From Epithemia pelagica (lineage: Eukaryota > Bacillariophyta > Bacillariophyceae > Surirellales > Surirellaceae), in NCBI GenBank assembly GCA_946965045.2, contig OX337236.1:1426001-1490000 (forward strand): DNA of 64,000 nucleotides. The letters are read 5' to 3'. The notes beneath the pieces are model-generated. The model did no database searches, was not told where the DNA came from, and saw only the letters and a program-made list of their open reading frames with translations. This document shows, in pieces, positions 1 through 11,493 of the stretch. Position 1 is the first letter of the stretch, and each line of letters opens with the position of its first letter. The translations under genes and the position numbers were made by a program.

Positions 1-654
1 ATGATTCAAAATCGACTCCAAATCCCCCATTCTCATGAAACAAGTATTCAACATGGGCTTTGGAACACAAGTTAGGATCCCAAAGCCCATTGTCAAACCT
101 CTGACGCATTGTTTCAAAGACTTCTTGAAAACGCAGTTCACTTACAAAGAAGAAACCCAACAATCAGCAAGAAATGAGCTTCGGACGAGACAAAGCGTTT
201 GATTGATGGATAGTAGCCGTGCGAAAGGTAGAGGCGCAATGGCCGAATGGAAAACACAAGATGAGACAAAATGAGATGCCGCCACCATTTTTGTTGCAAA
301 GTGTGTTCGCTCCACACAACCACACAGTAGTTTCTTCATCTCAATCACCCCGCTTGGTCGTGTCTAGTCGTAGGTGTATAAAGCGTCGAGACTTAAGCCT
401 TAGAATTGAAAATTTGTATGTGAACACCACGTCAACGGACGTCGGAGTATATCGCAAGAGGCATAAAACGAAGCCATCCCAAGGCAATATTTGTATTTTA
501 TATATATTCTAGAAAGATCCCGGATGGGCCGGATTTGTACTATACTATTTGGATTACTCGTATGTGTCACTTTATGGTTCTAAAGTAGTGCGTATTATTG
601 TACATGGGTCTCTGCCGGCGCTCTCGCACCTCCATGGCAAAACTATGAAACGAT
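1..654. other. Left flank without a recognised gene
   Basis: I see no convincing coding region here. The only open frame of note, at 219-512 on the plus strand, has no recognisable motif and an irregular composition. The stretch may be the flank of the repeat that begins at about 655. Confidence 0.5.
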
Positions 655-1095
655 GGGAATGGTGGATATCCATGATGTCCATGGGTATCCACCATTCCCA
701 TTATTCCGACGCCATTTCTCGAGCTGTGGAGCTTTTCACTCAGAGCCATACCAGCATCCATTAGACCTCAATGCACCCTAAACATCGCCCAAGAGACATA
801 TGGGATTGGGGCATTGTGGCTCTCAGGATATGCTTGGGAAAGTCGTGAAATCATCAAAAAAGCGTTGATATCCACACTTTCCCAAGCATATCCTGAGAGC
901 CACGATGCCCCAATCCCATATGTTTCATGGGGGATCTTGAGGGTCCATTGGGGTCTAACAGATCCTGGTGTGGTTTTGTCTGAGGTCCTTCAAGGCCTGA
1001 GAAAATGGCGTCGGAAAATTTGACTTGTTGGGATTCCCAGTTTCCACAGGAAATCTGTGATTTTGTGAGTATCGTGGGTATCCATGGATATCCAT
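655..1095. repeat. Foldback (long inverted repeat) element
   Basis: Two arms face each other around a spacer at about 844-875. The core arms, 797-843 and 876-922, are 47 bases long and reverse complementary with one mismatch. Weaker pairing continues outward: the block at 704-718 (ttccgacgccat) is matched in reverse complement at about 1003-1018. The outer parts at 655-699 and about 1077-1095 are also palindromic in themselves: 655-674 pairs with 680-699 around a 5-base loop. This is the structure of a foldback or MITE-type element. No target duplication could be fixed, so the outer limits are approximate. Confidence 0.65.
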
Positions 1096-1243
1096 CGGGT
1101 GTACAGAATACTGATGTACACTACTTACGTATTCATAAGTTCTACTGTAGGTACTCTAAGTAGTGTGTCTTACCTCATCAACGATATCACGATTCGTCTT
1201 CAGCCTCACACACAATTCTCCCAACAATCCAACAAAAACGACG

Positions 1244-2167
1244 ATGAACGCCATTGCTCCAGAGCTGTTTCAGGAACTGGGAGCAAGCATCTTGCGCAAG
1301 AGAATCTCCGAGACGGAGACCTTTCGGCGTCTCTGGGCCAACAAGTTTGGGGCCTCGCCATCCATGTGCAGCATCCTATGGGTTCGTTTGGAGGATGAAC
1401 GAGAGCATGAGATGCCAAACAATCCACAACCCAAGCATCTTTTGTGGGCTCTCATGCTTCTTCGGACCTACGCAGATGAGCCTGATATGGCTAAGGATGC
1501 TGGAGGGGAGGATGGTGGAAGAGTGGACCCCAAGACATTTCGGAAGTGGAGCTGGCATTTTGTCCGTGGGCTTTCGTTTCTCGAACCGCTTGTAATTCGC
1601 TGGGAAAATCGATTCAACAATGACATCTACAACGATTCTACAGTTTCTGTGGATGGAACAGACACGAGGGTTCCCAGTTATCGGCCCTTTTGGAAGGGTT
1701 GGTTTTCGCACAAGTTCAACGGCCCTGGAACTCGTTGGGAGATTGGCCTGTCCATCCGCAGCCGTGACATTGTGTGGGTGCATGGACCCTTCCCTTGCGG
1801 GCGTTGGCCAGATCTTAAAATTTTCCGCCACGCAATGAAGTCTTTCCTACATGACAACGAGAAGGCAGAAGCGGATGATGGATATGTGGGCGAACCTACA
1901 AAAATTCTCACGCCCGAAGTGAACTCGCGGACAGCAGCGGACGTGGAGCTACGACAGTGCGTCCGCAACAGACATGAAACAATCAACAGGCGCCTAAAGG
2001 AATGGAAGTGCATCAAAGAATGCTTAAAGCATTCATTGGACAAGCACTCTGCCATGTTTCGGGCAGTTGCTGTGATTGTTCAGCTTTCTGTCGAAAATGG
2101 AGAACTCACTCTTTTCGACGTTGACTACGATGACAGACATTTTTCGATGCCTGCTGGTTATGCTTAG
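1244..2167 (+). CDS. PIF/Harbinger-like DDE transposase
   Basis: This is a 307-residue protein that looks like the nuclease of a PIF/Harbinger or IS5-like DNA transposon, which cuts and joins element ends. The likely acidic triad is visible: Asp137 in VDGTDTRVPS, Asp190 in CGRWPDLKIFR and Glu245 in RHETINRRLKEWKC. The basic ETINRRLK segment around the last acid is typical of this superfamily. The frame is open further upstream from a GTG, but the ATG at 1244 follows a purine-rich context and is preferred. The frame has no stop or shift, so the gene may be intact. It is followed 380 bases later by a second ORF on the same strand, matching the two-gene layout of Harbinger elements. The terminal inverted repeats were not found. 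Confidence 0.75.
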   Translation: MNAIAPELFQELGASILRKRISETETFRRLWANKFGASPSMCSILWVRLEDEREHEMPNNPQPKHLLWALMLLRTYADEPDMAKDAGGEDGGRVDPKTFRKWSWHFVRGLSFLEPLVIRWENRFNNDIYNDSTVSVDGTDTRVPSYRPFWKGWFSHKFNGPGTRWEIGLSIRSRDIVWVHGPFPCGRWPDLKIFRHAMKSFLHDNEKAEADDGYVGEPTKILTPEVNSRTAADVELRQCVRNRHETINRRLKEWKCIKECLKHSLDKHSAMFRAVAVIVQLSVENGELTLFDVDYDDRHFSMPAGYA

Positions 2168-2548
2168 GAGTAATAATACCTTCATACTATCCAATATCCA
2201 ATCGCCCTACTCCCCATAACACACGCCTAAGATACAGCCATACAATGACTCATAGTAACTTGTGTAGGAAAGACAGACACTTTGAATGACAGCAAGCTAA
2301 CTATCGTCTATATTCTAGTGCAGACAAAAACGAATACCACTGCCCATGATATGCCCTTTAAACGAGCAATCTTGTCTTCACTTGAACCATGAGGGAAGAA
2401 TTATGCCATCCACCCAGTATGGTCTCTCCTCTCTCCGCCTCCCAGATCCCAGAGGGACCAGATGGACTCATGTGGTTTTGTTGCTTTGGTGGCTCACAAA
2501 ACGCCGACTCCCAAACCGCAAGAGGAACGCAGCAAACAATCAAACAAC
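2168..2548. other. Spacer between the two transposon ORFs
   Basis: The spacer has no recognised gene. It probably carries the 3' end of the transposase transcript and the promoter of the accessory ORF. An in-frame upstream ATG at 2462 would add 29 residues to the next protein. Confidence 0.4.
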
Positions 2549-3478
2549 ATGGCAAAGAAATCTACAAAGGCTTTTAATTGGAAGGGGGAGCAAGGCGAAT
2601 ACATTCGCAAGCAGATTAGTGAAGGCAAGATGCCTCCTAATCCCTCCCGAGAACAGTACAAGGCAGTCTACGAAGCTTCGGAAGGAGAGGTGCTGAAGTT
2701 CCAGAACTTCAACTCCTCGTGGAAGAACGCCCAATGCAACCTGAAAGCTGCTGAGGATGTGGCTCTCTCAACGGGAGCCCGGCGTGGAGAGGCAGAGCAT
2801 GTTGGGTTTATGTCTCCGGGGGGTGGATTGATGGGTCAAGCTGGTCATGCCACTGCATTCTTTGGTTCTGCCACTCCTGGTGGTGCAAGTGTCAGCATGA
2901 AAACACCACGCTCTGCAAAGACAGGGGGGACAAAGAAGGGTAAGATGCATGCCAGTGGAGACCTCTACTGGCCAACGATGAACTCTTATTGGCATGACAA
3001 GGACAAGAATCTTCGCCTTTGCTTCTTCATTCTTCTTCCATCGGGAACACGGGCGGAGGATATGTCAGTTTCCATTGCTCCTGGTGGTATGAAGATTCGG
3101 ATCGTCCACAAATGGCCCGAGTATCTTTTCGACCCTCAGCGGCTTTTCGAGGGCCAGTTGGATCGTGGTGGTGGCGTCGCTTCTAATGCTTCAAGTGCCA
3201 AAGCTGCTGGCATCGTTGAAACAAAAGAGAAACTCAAACAGGATGACAGTAAAGTCGTCACCACCAACCTAACAATCCACCTAGAGAAGAAGGTCGAGAA
3301 TAACATGATTGACATCAAAGGTGATGTTGTGTCTCGGCCCATGTTATACAAGCTCGATGGGGATGGGCCCAGTGGGGCTGCCTTACCTACACTTGTCATG
3401 CTCATTTCTTGCATGGTTGAGCGTGCAACTGAAGGATATGGTGGTGACAATGATGACGACGTTCAAGACTATGAGTAG
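2549..3478 (+). CDS. Accessory ORF of the Harbinger-like element, unknown function
   Basis: This is a 309-residue protein that I do not recognise. Residues 1-70 are basic and aromatic (AFNWKGEQGEYIRKQ, then a short helix-rich stretch ending NSSWKNAQ), which could be a small DNA-binding domain of the kind encoded by the second gene of Harbinger elements (a Myb/SANT-like partner of the transposase); this is inference. A Gly/Ser/Lys-rich linker at about 90-135 precedes a C-terminal domain of about 170 residues beginning with YWPTMNSYWHDKDKNLR and containing beta-rich segments. The tail is acidic (DNDDDVQDYE). The start at 2549 is chosen because MAKKSTKAF begins the conserved-looking part. Same strand and proximity to the transposase suggest one element. 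Confidence 0.5.
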   Translation: MAKKSTKAFNWKGEQGEYIRKQISEGKMPPNPSREQYKAVYEASEGEVLKFQNFNSSWKNAQCNLKAAEDVALSTGARRGEAEHVGFMSPGGGLMGQAGHATAFFGSATPGGASVSMKTPRSAKTGGTKKGKMHASGDLYWPTMNSYWHDKDKNLRLCFFILLPSGTRAEDMSVSIAPGGMKIRIVHKWPEYLFDPQRLFEGQLDRGGGVASNASSAKAAGIVETKEKLKQDDSKVVTTNLTIHLEKKVENNMIDIKGDVVSRPMLYKLDGDGPSGAALPTLVMLISCMVERATEGYGGDNDDDVQDYE

Positions 3479-3857
3479 AGAGCCTATAGCATAATTGATG
3501 GTTTAAGAAGCTTTCCTCTAGTAACAACCCATGCGCTTTTGTCTAGGTATCTAGTAATATCCATGACATCTTATTTCCCCTAGCTTCAGACGATGGTTCC
3601 GCGCCACGCTCTTGACATGAGCGCGGGAAACGGAGGTGCCGGCGATTCCCTCCGCGGCCACATTTTTTGTCATTTTTTCTTCTACACATCGCAGTGAAAC
3701 CGTGACGATACCCAAATATAGAAACACATTCATTGAAAGTAGATCGATCTCCGACAGCTACAAGCCCCATCATAGAGCGTTTCGCAACCATCCATCATAG
3801 CTTCTGGATTGGAACGTCCAGGTACAATTTGATTGTCCTGCTTCAAAGCGCGGTACA
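3479..3857. other. Intergenic, upstream of polymerase epsilon
   Basis: No gene is recognised. The right end of the Harbinger-like element must lie here, but I could not pair it with a left terminal repeat. The stretch also holds the promoter and 5' UTR of the polymerase gene. Confidence 0.4.
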
Positions 3858-6800
3858 ATGTCATCATTTCCACAAGGTGAAACTGGAGGAAGATCGTCGC
3901 GAGGAGCGTCACGATATCAACGTCAATTTGGGAACTTTCGAAGTCTCCGACAGAGGGGACAACTCAATCTAAAAAATGAGGATGATGATGGTCCCAAGAG
4001 TAAAGCGGCTTTCGCAGCACAGATGCGTCGGGCCAAACAAGTCAAGGGCAATGCTCTTGATAGAAATGTGATGAGGGTCGAAGAGTTCATGCCATCATCT
4101 TCGTCCACTGGAGCGCCTGATTCCAATGCTTCACTTTCCAGTAAACAGAAATCCCGACGAGGATGGCTCTACAATGTTCTGCCCACAACTGTAAGAAAAA
4201 AACCTCTGCGCATACATGTTGAAGTTTGTTCAAGTCGCTTGAGTTCATGAGAAACTTACTCTCTTCCGTTTCCCCTCTCTTCAAACTGTAGGTAACATGG
4301 TCAGATGAACGGGGTGGGAGTGCTGAACGTGCTGGTGTGGATCTTTACTTTTGCAGCAATGGAAATGCTGCGTCGAACAACAGGTCCTCAAGCCAATGTT
4401 TCAAAACCACACTGCTGTATCGCCCCTACTTTTACCTGCTCCCTCAAATCAACCCTCATACCAACTCTTCTACCAGTGCCAGTAGCGATGAAAGCACCGA
4501 CTTGGCCATGGAATTAGTCCGAACCGCCTTGTTGCGTGTTTATGAAGAACGAGGGTTACACTCGGTGGAAATCGTCTACCGCATGGATTTGGACGAGCCA
4601 AATCATTTGAGTCCTCAACGGACAAAAGGAAGACCTATCTTTAAGCTTGTCTTTGATACTGTTTCTCAACTCATGGATGTACGCGAAGCAGTACTCCGAG
4701 AGCATGTTAAGCCAAATCAAAAGAAGAAAGGAAGCTCTGGCCAAGCCCTCGCAGACCTAGGAATGGACTTCCAAAATAGCTTTGGACGCGATACCACGAC
4801 TGGTGCGAGAATTTCCTCTGCCACTGGAGGTTTGGAAGACAATCCTCTGTCAAGTTTAATTGATATTCGTGAGTATGATGTTCCATATGTCGTGCGAGTC
4901 TGTACGGACATGGACATTCGGTGTGGGACATGGTATACCGTTGTTTTGGACAATGACGATGTCCAACTTACGGAACCCGATCGTGAAAGCAAAGCTTGTC
5001 CCATCACGCTTGCCTTCGACATTGAGTGTACAAAGGCGCCACTAAAGTTCCCGTCTGCCGAAGTGGATCAAATCTTTATGATCTCGTACATGGTCACTTC
5101 GGGAGATAATTCTAGCCAGGGATACCTTATCGTGAGCCGAAGCATTGTTTCACAAGATATTGAGGATTTCGAATACACACCTAAACCAAACTACCCCGGA
5201 CCCTTCAAGATTTTCAACGAGCCCGACGAAAGAACACTTCTTCAACGTTTCTTTTCAGAGTATCGGCGCCACGGGCCCCAAATAGTGGTAACATACAACG
5301 GTGACTTTTTCGATTGGCCATTTGTCGAGGCTCGGGCAAAGGTACACGGTATGGATTTATGGGAAGAGACTGGTGGCGTTGCCGTGGACACTGCTTCATC
5401 GCAGTACCGCGGTCGCTCGACCGTTCATCTTGATGCCTTTCATTGGGTGCAACGCGATTCTTACTTGCCGCAAGGGTCTCAAGGCCTCAAGGCGGTCACA
5501 CGAGAAAAGTTAAGCTACGATCCCGTTGAAGTAGATCCAGAAGATATGCTCCCTTTTGCACAGGAAAGACCTGTACACATGGCCACCTATTCTGTGTCGG
5601 ATGCCGTCGCCACATGGTACCTATACGAAAAGTATGTGCACCTTTTCATCTTTAGCTTATCTACCATCATCCCGATGGGGCCCGAAGATGTTTTGTCGAA
5701 AGGAAGTGGTACCCTTTGTGAAACGTTGCTTATGGTTCAGGCCTTCAAAGGTTCCATTATTTGTCCAAATAAACAGACGGAAAAGTTGGAGCAATTTCAT
5801 AAGGGACACCTGCTAGAAAGTGAAACGTACATTGGTGGAAAGGTGGAGTGTCTCGAAGCTGGTGTTTATCGAGCAGATATCGAGTACGACTTTAATCTCA
5901 AGCCAAGCGCCTTTGACGAATTGATTCAAAACATTGATCGCGACTTGGTTTTCGCGATCGAGGTTGAAGGCAAGAAGAAAAAAGAGGACATGCTAAACTA
6001 CAATGAAGTTCGTCAGGAAATTATTTCCAAGCTTGAGCTTCTTCGAGACCGCCCTGTTCGCCGTGAAAAACCCTTCATCTACCATTTGGACGTAGGTGCT
6101 ATGTACCCAAACATTATTCTGACGAACCGATTGCAGCCCAGTGCAATTGTGGATGATGCTACGTGCGCTGCCTGTGACTATAATAGGTCCAAGAACAACT
6201 GTAAACGACGCATGAAATGGATATGGAGAGGTGACTATAACCCTGCGTCCCGACAAGAGTACGAGCAAATGAAAGAACAGTTGACTCGTGAACCAGCACG
6301 AGACGACCTTACATTCGGCCGACTACCTGAAAAAGAACAATCTGAGCTTGTGGCTGAGCGCCTGAAAACATACAGCCGCAAGGCCTACATGAAAACGAAA
6401 ATAACACAGGAAGAGGATCGAGAAGATACTGTCTGCATGAGGGAAAATGATTTCTATGTTAGTACGGTTCGAACCTTTCGAGATCGCCGTTACGTGTTCA
6501 AGGGGTTAAAAAAACAATGGGGGAAAAAATCGTCGGGTGCCAAGGATCCGGCGGAAAAGAAGCACTGCGAAGACAAGGTTTTGGTGTATGATTCCCTTCA
6601 AGTTGCCCATAAGTGCATTCTCAACAGTTTCTACGGCTATGTGATGCGTAAGGGTGCTCGATGGCGCTCGATGCCGATGGGAGGTATTGTAACCAAAACA
6701 GGGGCTGATATTATTACACAGGCTCGCATTTTGGTGGAACAGATTGGTCGTCCTTTGGAACTTGATACCGATGGTATATGGTGCATTCTTCCGAAAAGCT

Positions 6801-9800
6801 TCCCTGATGTTGTCAAAATGAAAGCCCGTGACGGTTCCAGCCTGAAGATCGAATACCCATGTGTCATGTTGAATGCAGATGTGAACGCCAAGTTTACAAA
6901 CCACCAATACCAGGAACTCAAGGACGCGACAACCGGATCTTACGAGACAAAAAGTGAGTGCTCCATCTTTTTCGAAGTGGATGGTCCGTACCGTTGTATG
7001 GTTTTGCCAGCGAGTACTGAAGAGGGCAAACTTCTGAAAAAGCGATATGCTGTATTCAACTTTGACGGCTCTCTCGCCGAGTTAAAAGGTTTTGAATTAA
7101 AACGTAGAGGTGAACTTGAACTCATTAAAACCTTCCAATCAGAGGTGTTTGATCGATTTCTTGAAGGAGACAACCTTAAAGAATGCTACACGGCTGTGGC
7201 CGAGGTGGCAAACTATTGGATTGACGTACTCGATACGCGTGGAGAAACATTGGACGACGACGAGTTAGTGGGTCTCATCAGCGAGAATCGAAGCATGAGT
7301 CGCCAATTGGAAGAATACGGTGACCAGAAAGGAACTTCACAGACAACCGCACGGAGACTTGGTGAGTTTCTGGGTGCTGACTTCATCAAGGATAAGGGGC
7401 TCAACTGTAAATTTATTATCGCCGAGCAACCCTTTGGAGCGCCTGTGACAGAACGGGCGATCCCCACAGCCATTTGGAAAGCCGAGCCGTCCATTATGAA
7501 ACATTTCCTCAGAAAATGGCTCAAATCACCAGGACTTGAAGGAGATGCTCTTGATATCCGAAATGTACTAGATTGGGACTACTACCTTGAACGCCTGGGC
7601 AATACCGTTCGCAAGATTATTACAATTCCGGCGGCCCTTCAAAGGGTCGATAATCCTGTATCACGGGTTGAGCATCCATCGTGGCTTAACAGCAAGGTCA
7701 AAAAGATGAAGGACACCCTCAAACAAAGCGACATTAGGTCCATGTTCGGACGAATCCAGTCATATGAAGGCACCTCCAACGCAATCACGAAGCCTTCTGC
7801 TATGGTTGTCGACATGGAAGATATTGGGAATCCTCAACAAGCCATTGGAAAGCGACCTCTTGTCCATTATTCGAAGAGCCACCGAAGAAACTCAGACAAG
7901 GATACTCCGTTGTCTGAAGAAACAAAGAGAAGGATGGACTTGCACAAAGACAATTTTCAAGATTGGCTCAAGCAGAGGAAAAATCAGTGGCGGAAATCGC
8001 GGCATGACAGAGCAAAATCTTCGGGTAAAGGAATTGGGCAAGAAAAGCGCCCGCGAACTACTACATTGGAGGGGTTTGTTCGAGAAGCTGCGATGACCCT
8101 GGAACAAAACGAATGGCATATCCTGGAAATTCGCGATATGTCAGGGTATGACGGAGTCGGTTCTTCATCGGGAGATTTCAGCGTACTTGCTATGGTCGGG
8201 AAAAACACGTTGCAAAAGGCAACTATCTCCGTCCCTCGTACAGTATTTATTTCAGCAAAGGCTGAGCTAACGACTGAGGCGAACTCCCCATTTGAGGATT
8301 TCAAACGTGTTGAACGGATCTTGCCTGAAGGACAAGTTCCATCATTCCTCTACCAAATCTCAATGCCTGAGCATGTTTTCCGCCGAACAAACTGGTTAAC
8401 CCACATAAAGCCATCCTCTCAAGGGAATGGACGATTGGAAGATGTCGTTGAGAAGATGTTCGAGTCAGGTGTTCCATTGAAAGCTGTCGCAATGGCAGAG
8501 CTAGGGTCCGTGGCTCGTTTGAAGACATCGAACACCACACGCAAGAAGTACGTCCTTTCGGATTTTGCACGAGTTGAGAAACCAAGTGAGGGTGAATACT
8601 TGCCTGCCTCGATATCCTACAGAAGATTTTTCCTTTATGTTCGAATTCACCCACGGTCGAAGACTGGCATCGTGGCTTTGCTCACAATCAATGGAGGAAG
8701 TGGATCCTTTTCTTCGAGTCAGAAGAGTGAAGACGACACAATTATTCCCAATCATGTCGACATAACTAGACCAGCTAACTCAGGACACACGAACATCTTC
8801 GACATTGGAGGTGACTGCCGCATTTGGATTGTGAAACCAAAACAAAGAAATTCACAGCGTTCTCTTTCTGTCAAGCAATGTGAGGGGGCGTATAAGACCT
8901 TGATTCGAACTATCTGCGAATCCGCACAAGACACCGACTATGCTGCCATTTCTCAATCCAGCGATGTCGGAATCTCCTCTTTGAACTTCGTCGCTACAGA
9001 AGAACTGGCCTTAGCGGCAGCGAATGAGGTGATCAACAATGCAAGCAGATCTGGAAGCGGAGCATCCATGCTTCTTGTCAATACAAGTAAACCAATGGAA
9101 AGTCTGCGGAGGTTTGTTTCCACCATTGGTTCTCTCCCAACCATCGATATACCGTTTCCTCCGGGTCGGGCTCATGATCCATTTTCATCGAGTCTTCCTC
9201 CGCTCCATTGGGAAGAACCCGCAGTTAGGCTGTGCATGGAAGCCTACTTACATATGATGGTGGTTTCATTTCCAAAGAAGATGTCTTACGCCAGATATGG
9301 GCAAATTCCGTTGGGCTGCATTTCTGCCGACGAAAACTTCTCGCTGTTTGAGACATCCATGACTCGTATTCTTCGACGTAGCAGGGGCATCTCGTGGGCA
9401 AGCACCTTTACCGGGAAACCGGACGTCGGCGTCGACGTCCGATCCTGTGTCAAACGTGGTTTTGGGTGTTCTGAACTTTCTAGTCAACAGCATTCCTTTT
9501 CGCAAGATGAAATATGGGGAGACGACGACGCACTATTGAGTCCAGTTGTTCGGCGTCCAGGTTGCTATCGCGCCATCTGTGTGGATCTGGATGTTCATGA
9601 TTTGGCGATTGCAGCGTTGACATCGTCGATTTATGGTGATGGCCCGATAACTGCGGAACAGAGACACGCCACATCCCCAACCAGCGTAGCCCTTTTCAAT
9701 CCTATGTTCGGTCAGAAAGGTGCACCATTGGGCGATGAAATGTCCACTAAGTTTTCAATCTCCATGCTCAAGACGCTTGTGACGTCCTGGATCCGCGACG

Positions 9801-11095
9801 TTTTCAATTCGGAGAGCTTTGTGGCTGATGAAATTCTGCGTCACATATATCGTATAGTGTCAAGTCAAGACACATTGTACCATGATCCAGCTTTGCATCG
9901 AGTTCTTCATTCGCTGATGAAGTCTACTTTTACGCGGCTCCTTACGAAACTTCAAAGCCTTGGATGTTCAGTTGTTCATGCTACATTCCAGAAAATCACA
10001 ATCGCTACTAACAAGATCAGTCTATCTGATGCTGAAGAACACATTGACTTTATTGTAAAAACTATTCAAGGGGGTTCAGACTCTGAAGATAATGACGTTT
10101 TGTCACGAGTCTCGTTGAGACCCCGACAATTTCATACGCATTTTCTTTTCTTGGACGAATACAATTTTGGAACTTTACATCTGGACCGGGTTGCTCTGAG
10201 TGAAGTAGATCAAGAGCAAACTAAATTTGTCCGCGATCATGGCAACGACAAGTATGTCGTAGTGCCCTCTGTTGTAACGGCTTGGAGCTTAATGAGCTAT
10301 CTAGGAACAGAGACAGCTCAAGAGTACTTCAAAGCAATCATGGGTCGATTCTCGATGGATCCATTCCTCAAACAGGTCGAACTCAGCAGTAAGGATGGAT
10401 TGTTGTTGTTTGGGGCTGGAAAGGCTTTCAGTGAGCTGCAAACGTTCATCAAATTGATGATTTCAACCAATTTTGCGGAATATTTAACTCGTGCAGTTGG
10501 AGAGATCTACCGTGATGGTGTGGAAGACAATAGTGCACCTGGTCCTGAGGCAGCATTGGCATTCATCTCCAGCATTATCGCTGTTTTGGAGGTCGACTCT
10601 GACATTGAAAATGAAGTTCAGGCTCTAAAGAGAAGCTTGCTTTCTCAGGTGGGAGTGGCCGAGTACGCTGTCAGATGGGAGAATCCTTGTCCCGTTTTCA
10701 TGCTCCCGGATGTCTTTTGTGAAGAATGTTCAGAAAGTCGAGACGTGAACCTTTGTTTCACCCCTCCAGGATACGAGGAAGAAGATTCGGGGTCTTCTTG
10801 GGTATGCGCTGATTGTGGGACGCCATATAATTCAAATATTATTGAACACCGTCTAATTAACATCCTTCACCGGAAGTTGGTTCGGTACCAGGTACAAGAT
10901 TTGCGGTGCTCCAAGACACAGCGAATCCCACATCGGTCTTTGGTATCGCTTTCGGATTGCGCGGCGCCGCTTAAGACCGACATTAGTCGGGAATTCATGG
11001 AATCAGAAATCGGCCTCCTGCTTGGTTTAGCCGAAACACACTCTTTGGAACATTTGAAAGAAAGTTCAGAAGAAATCCTCTCAGCTTTCCGATGA
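3858..11095 (+). CDS. POLE: DNA polymerase epsilon catalytic subunit
   Basis: Leading-strand replicative polymerase and proofreading exonuclease of the nucleus, 2378 residues against about 2280 in animals. There are two exons, 3858-4190 and 4292-11095. The intron (GTAAG to CTGTAG, 101 bases) restores the family segment GWLYNVLPTTVTWSDE across the junction. Exonuclease motifs: FDIE near 355, NGDFFDWPF near 450 and YSVSDAVA near 545. Polymerase motifs: LDVGAMYPN near 711, KCILNSFYGY near 885 and LDTDG near 937. The CysX Fe-S motif CAACDYNRSKNNC (near 736) and its distal Cys (TVCMREN) are present. The large inactive second polymerase half and a C-terminal CysA zinc site (FCEECS, VCADCG) follow. 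The second C-terminal site (CysB) keeps only two of the expected four cysteines (RCSKT and SDCAAP). No internal stops. Confidence 0.97.
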
Positions 11096-11493
11096 AAAAT
11101 CAAACGTTCATTTCCAAGGGAAGAATGGAGGGAGATAAACCGTTCCACATTGGATTGAAGGCTGTAAAATGTAAAAAGTAAAAAGGCATTGTTTTGAGAT
11201 TCCCGTTTTCTATTTTACTCTCCCTTCAGATTTAGATGGGAAATGAGTCTGAATATAACAGTCGCGAAAAGAAGTCTCGAGAACCGTTCTGCTTTTGATG
11301 GCAATGGTGAGTGGTGAGCCTTGAATGGATCATAGGATATCCAATAAAAGTTAATCATTTGAATTGCTCTCTTCTGGCTCGAAATGGAAAGTCATGCCCT
11401 TCTGAAACTCTCATTTGCGTCGAGGACGGGAATTTCCGGGTATTTAAAAAGGTTCCCCTGACTGTACATGTACATGTACATGTACAGAGCCAA
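11096..11493. other. Intergenic, with a GTACAT microsatellite
   Basis: No gene. Positions 11464-11485 are a self-complementary GTACAT repeat just before the TruA start. The frame of TruA stays open upstream to a GTG at 11311, but that extension has no family similarity. Confidence 0.5.

Noticed and set aside
219-512. Plus-strand 97-residue frame near the left edge
   Set aside because: No motif, odd composition and overlapping frames of similar length on the other strand.
1163-1243. GTG start extending the transposase by 27 residues
   Set aside because: The extension has no family similarity and eukaryotic GTG starts are rare; ATG 1244 is available.
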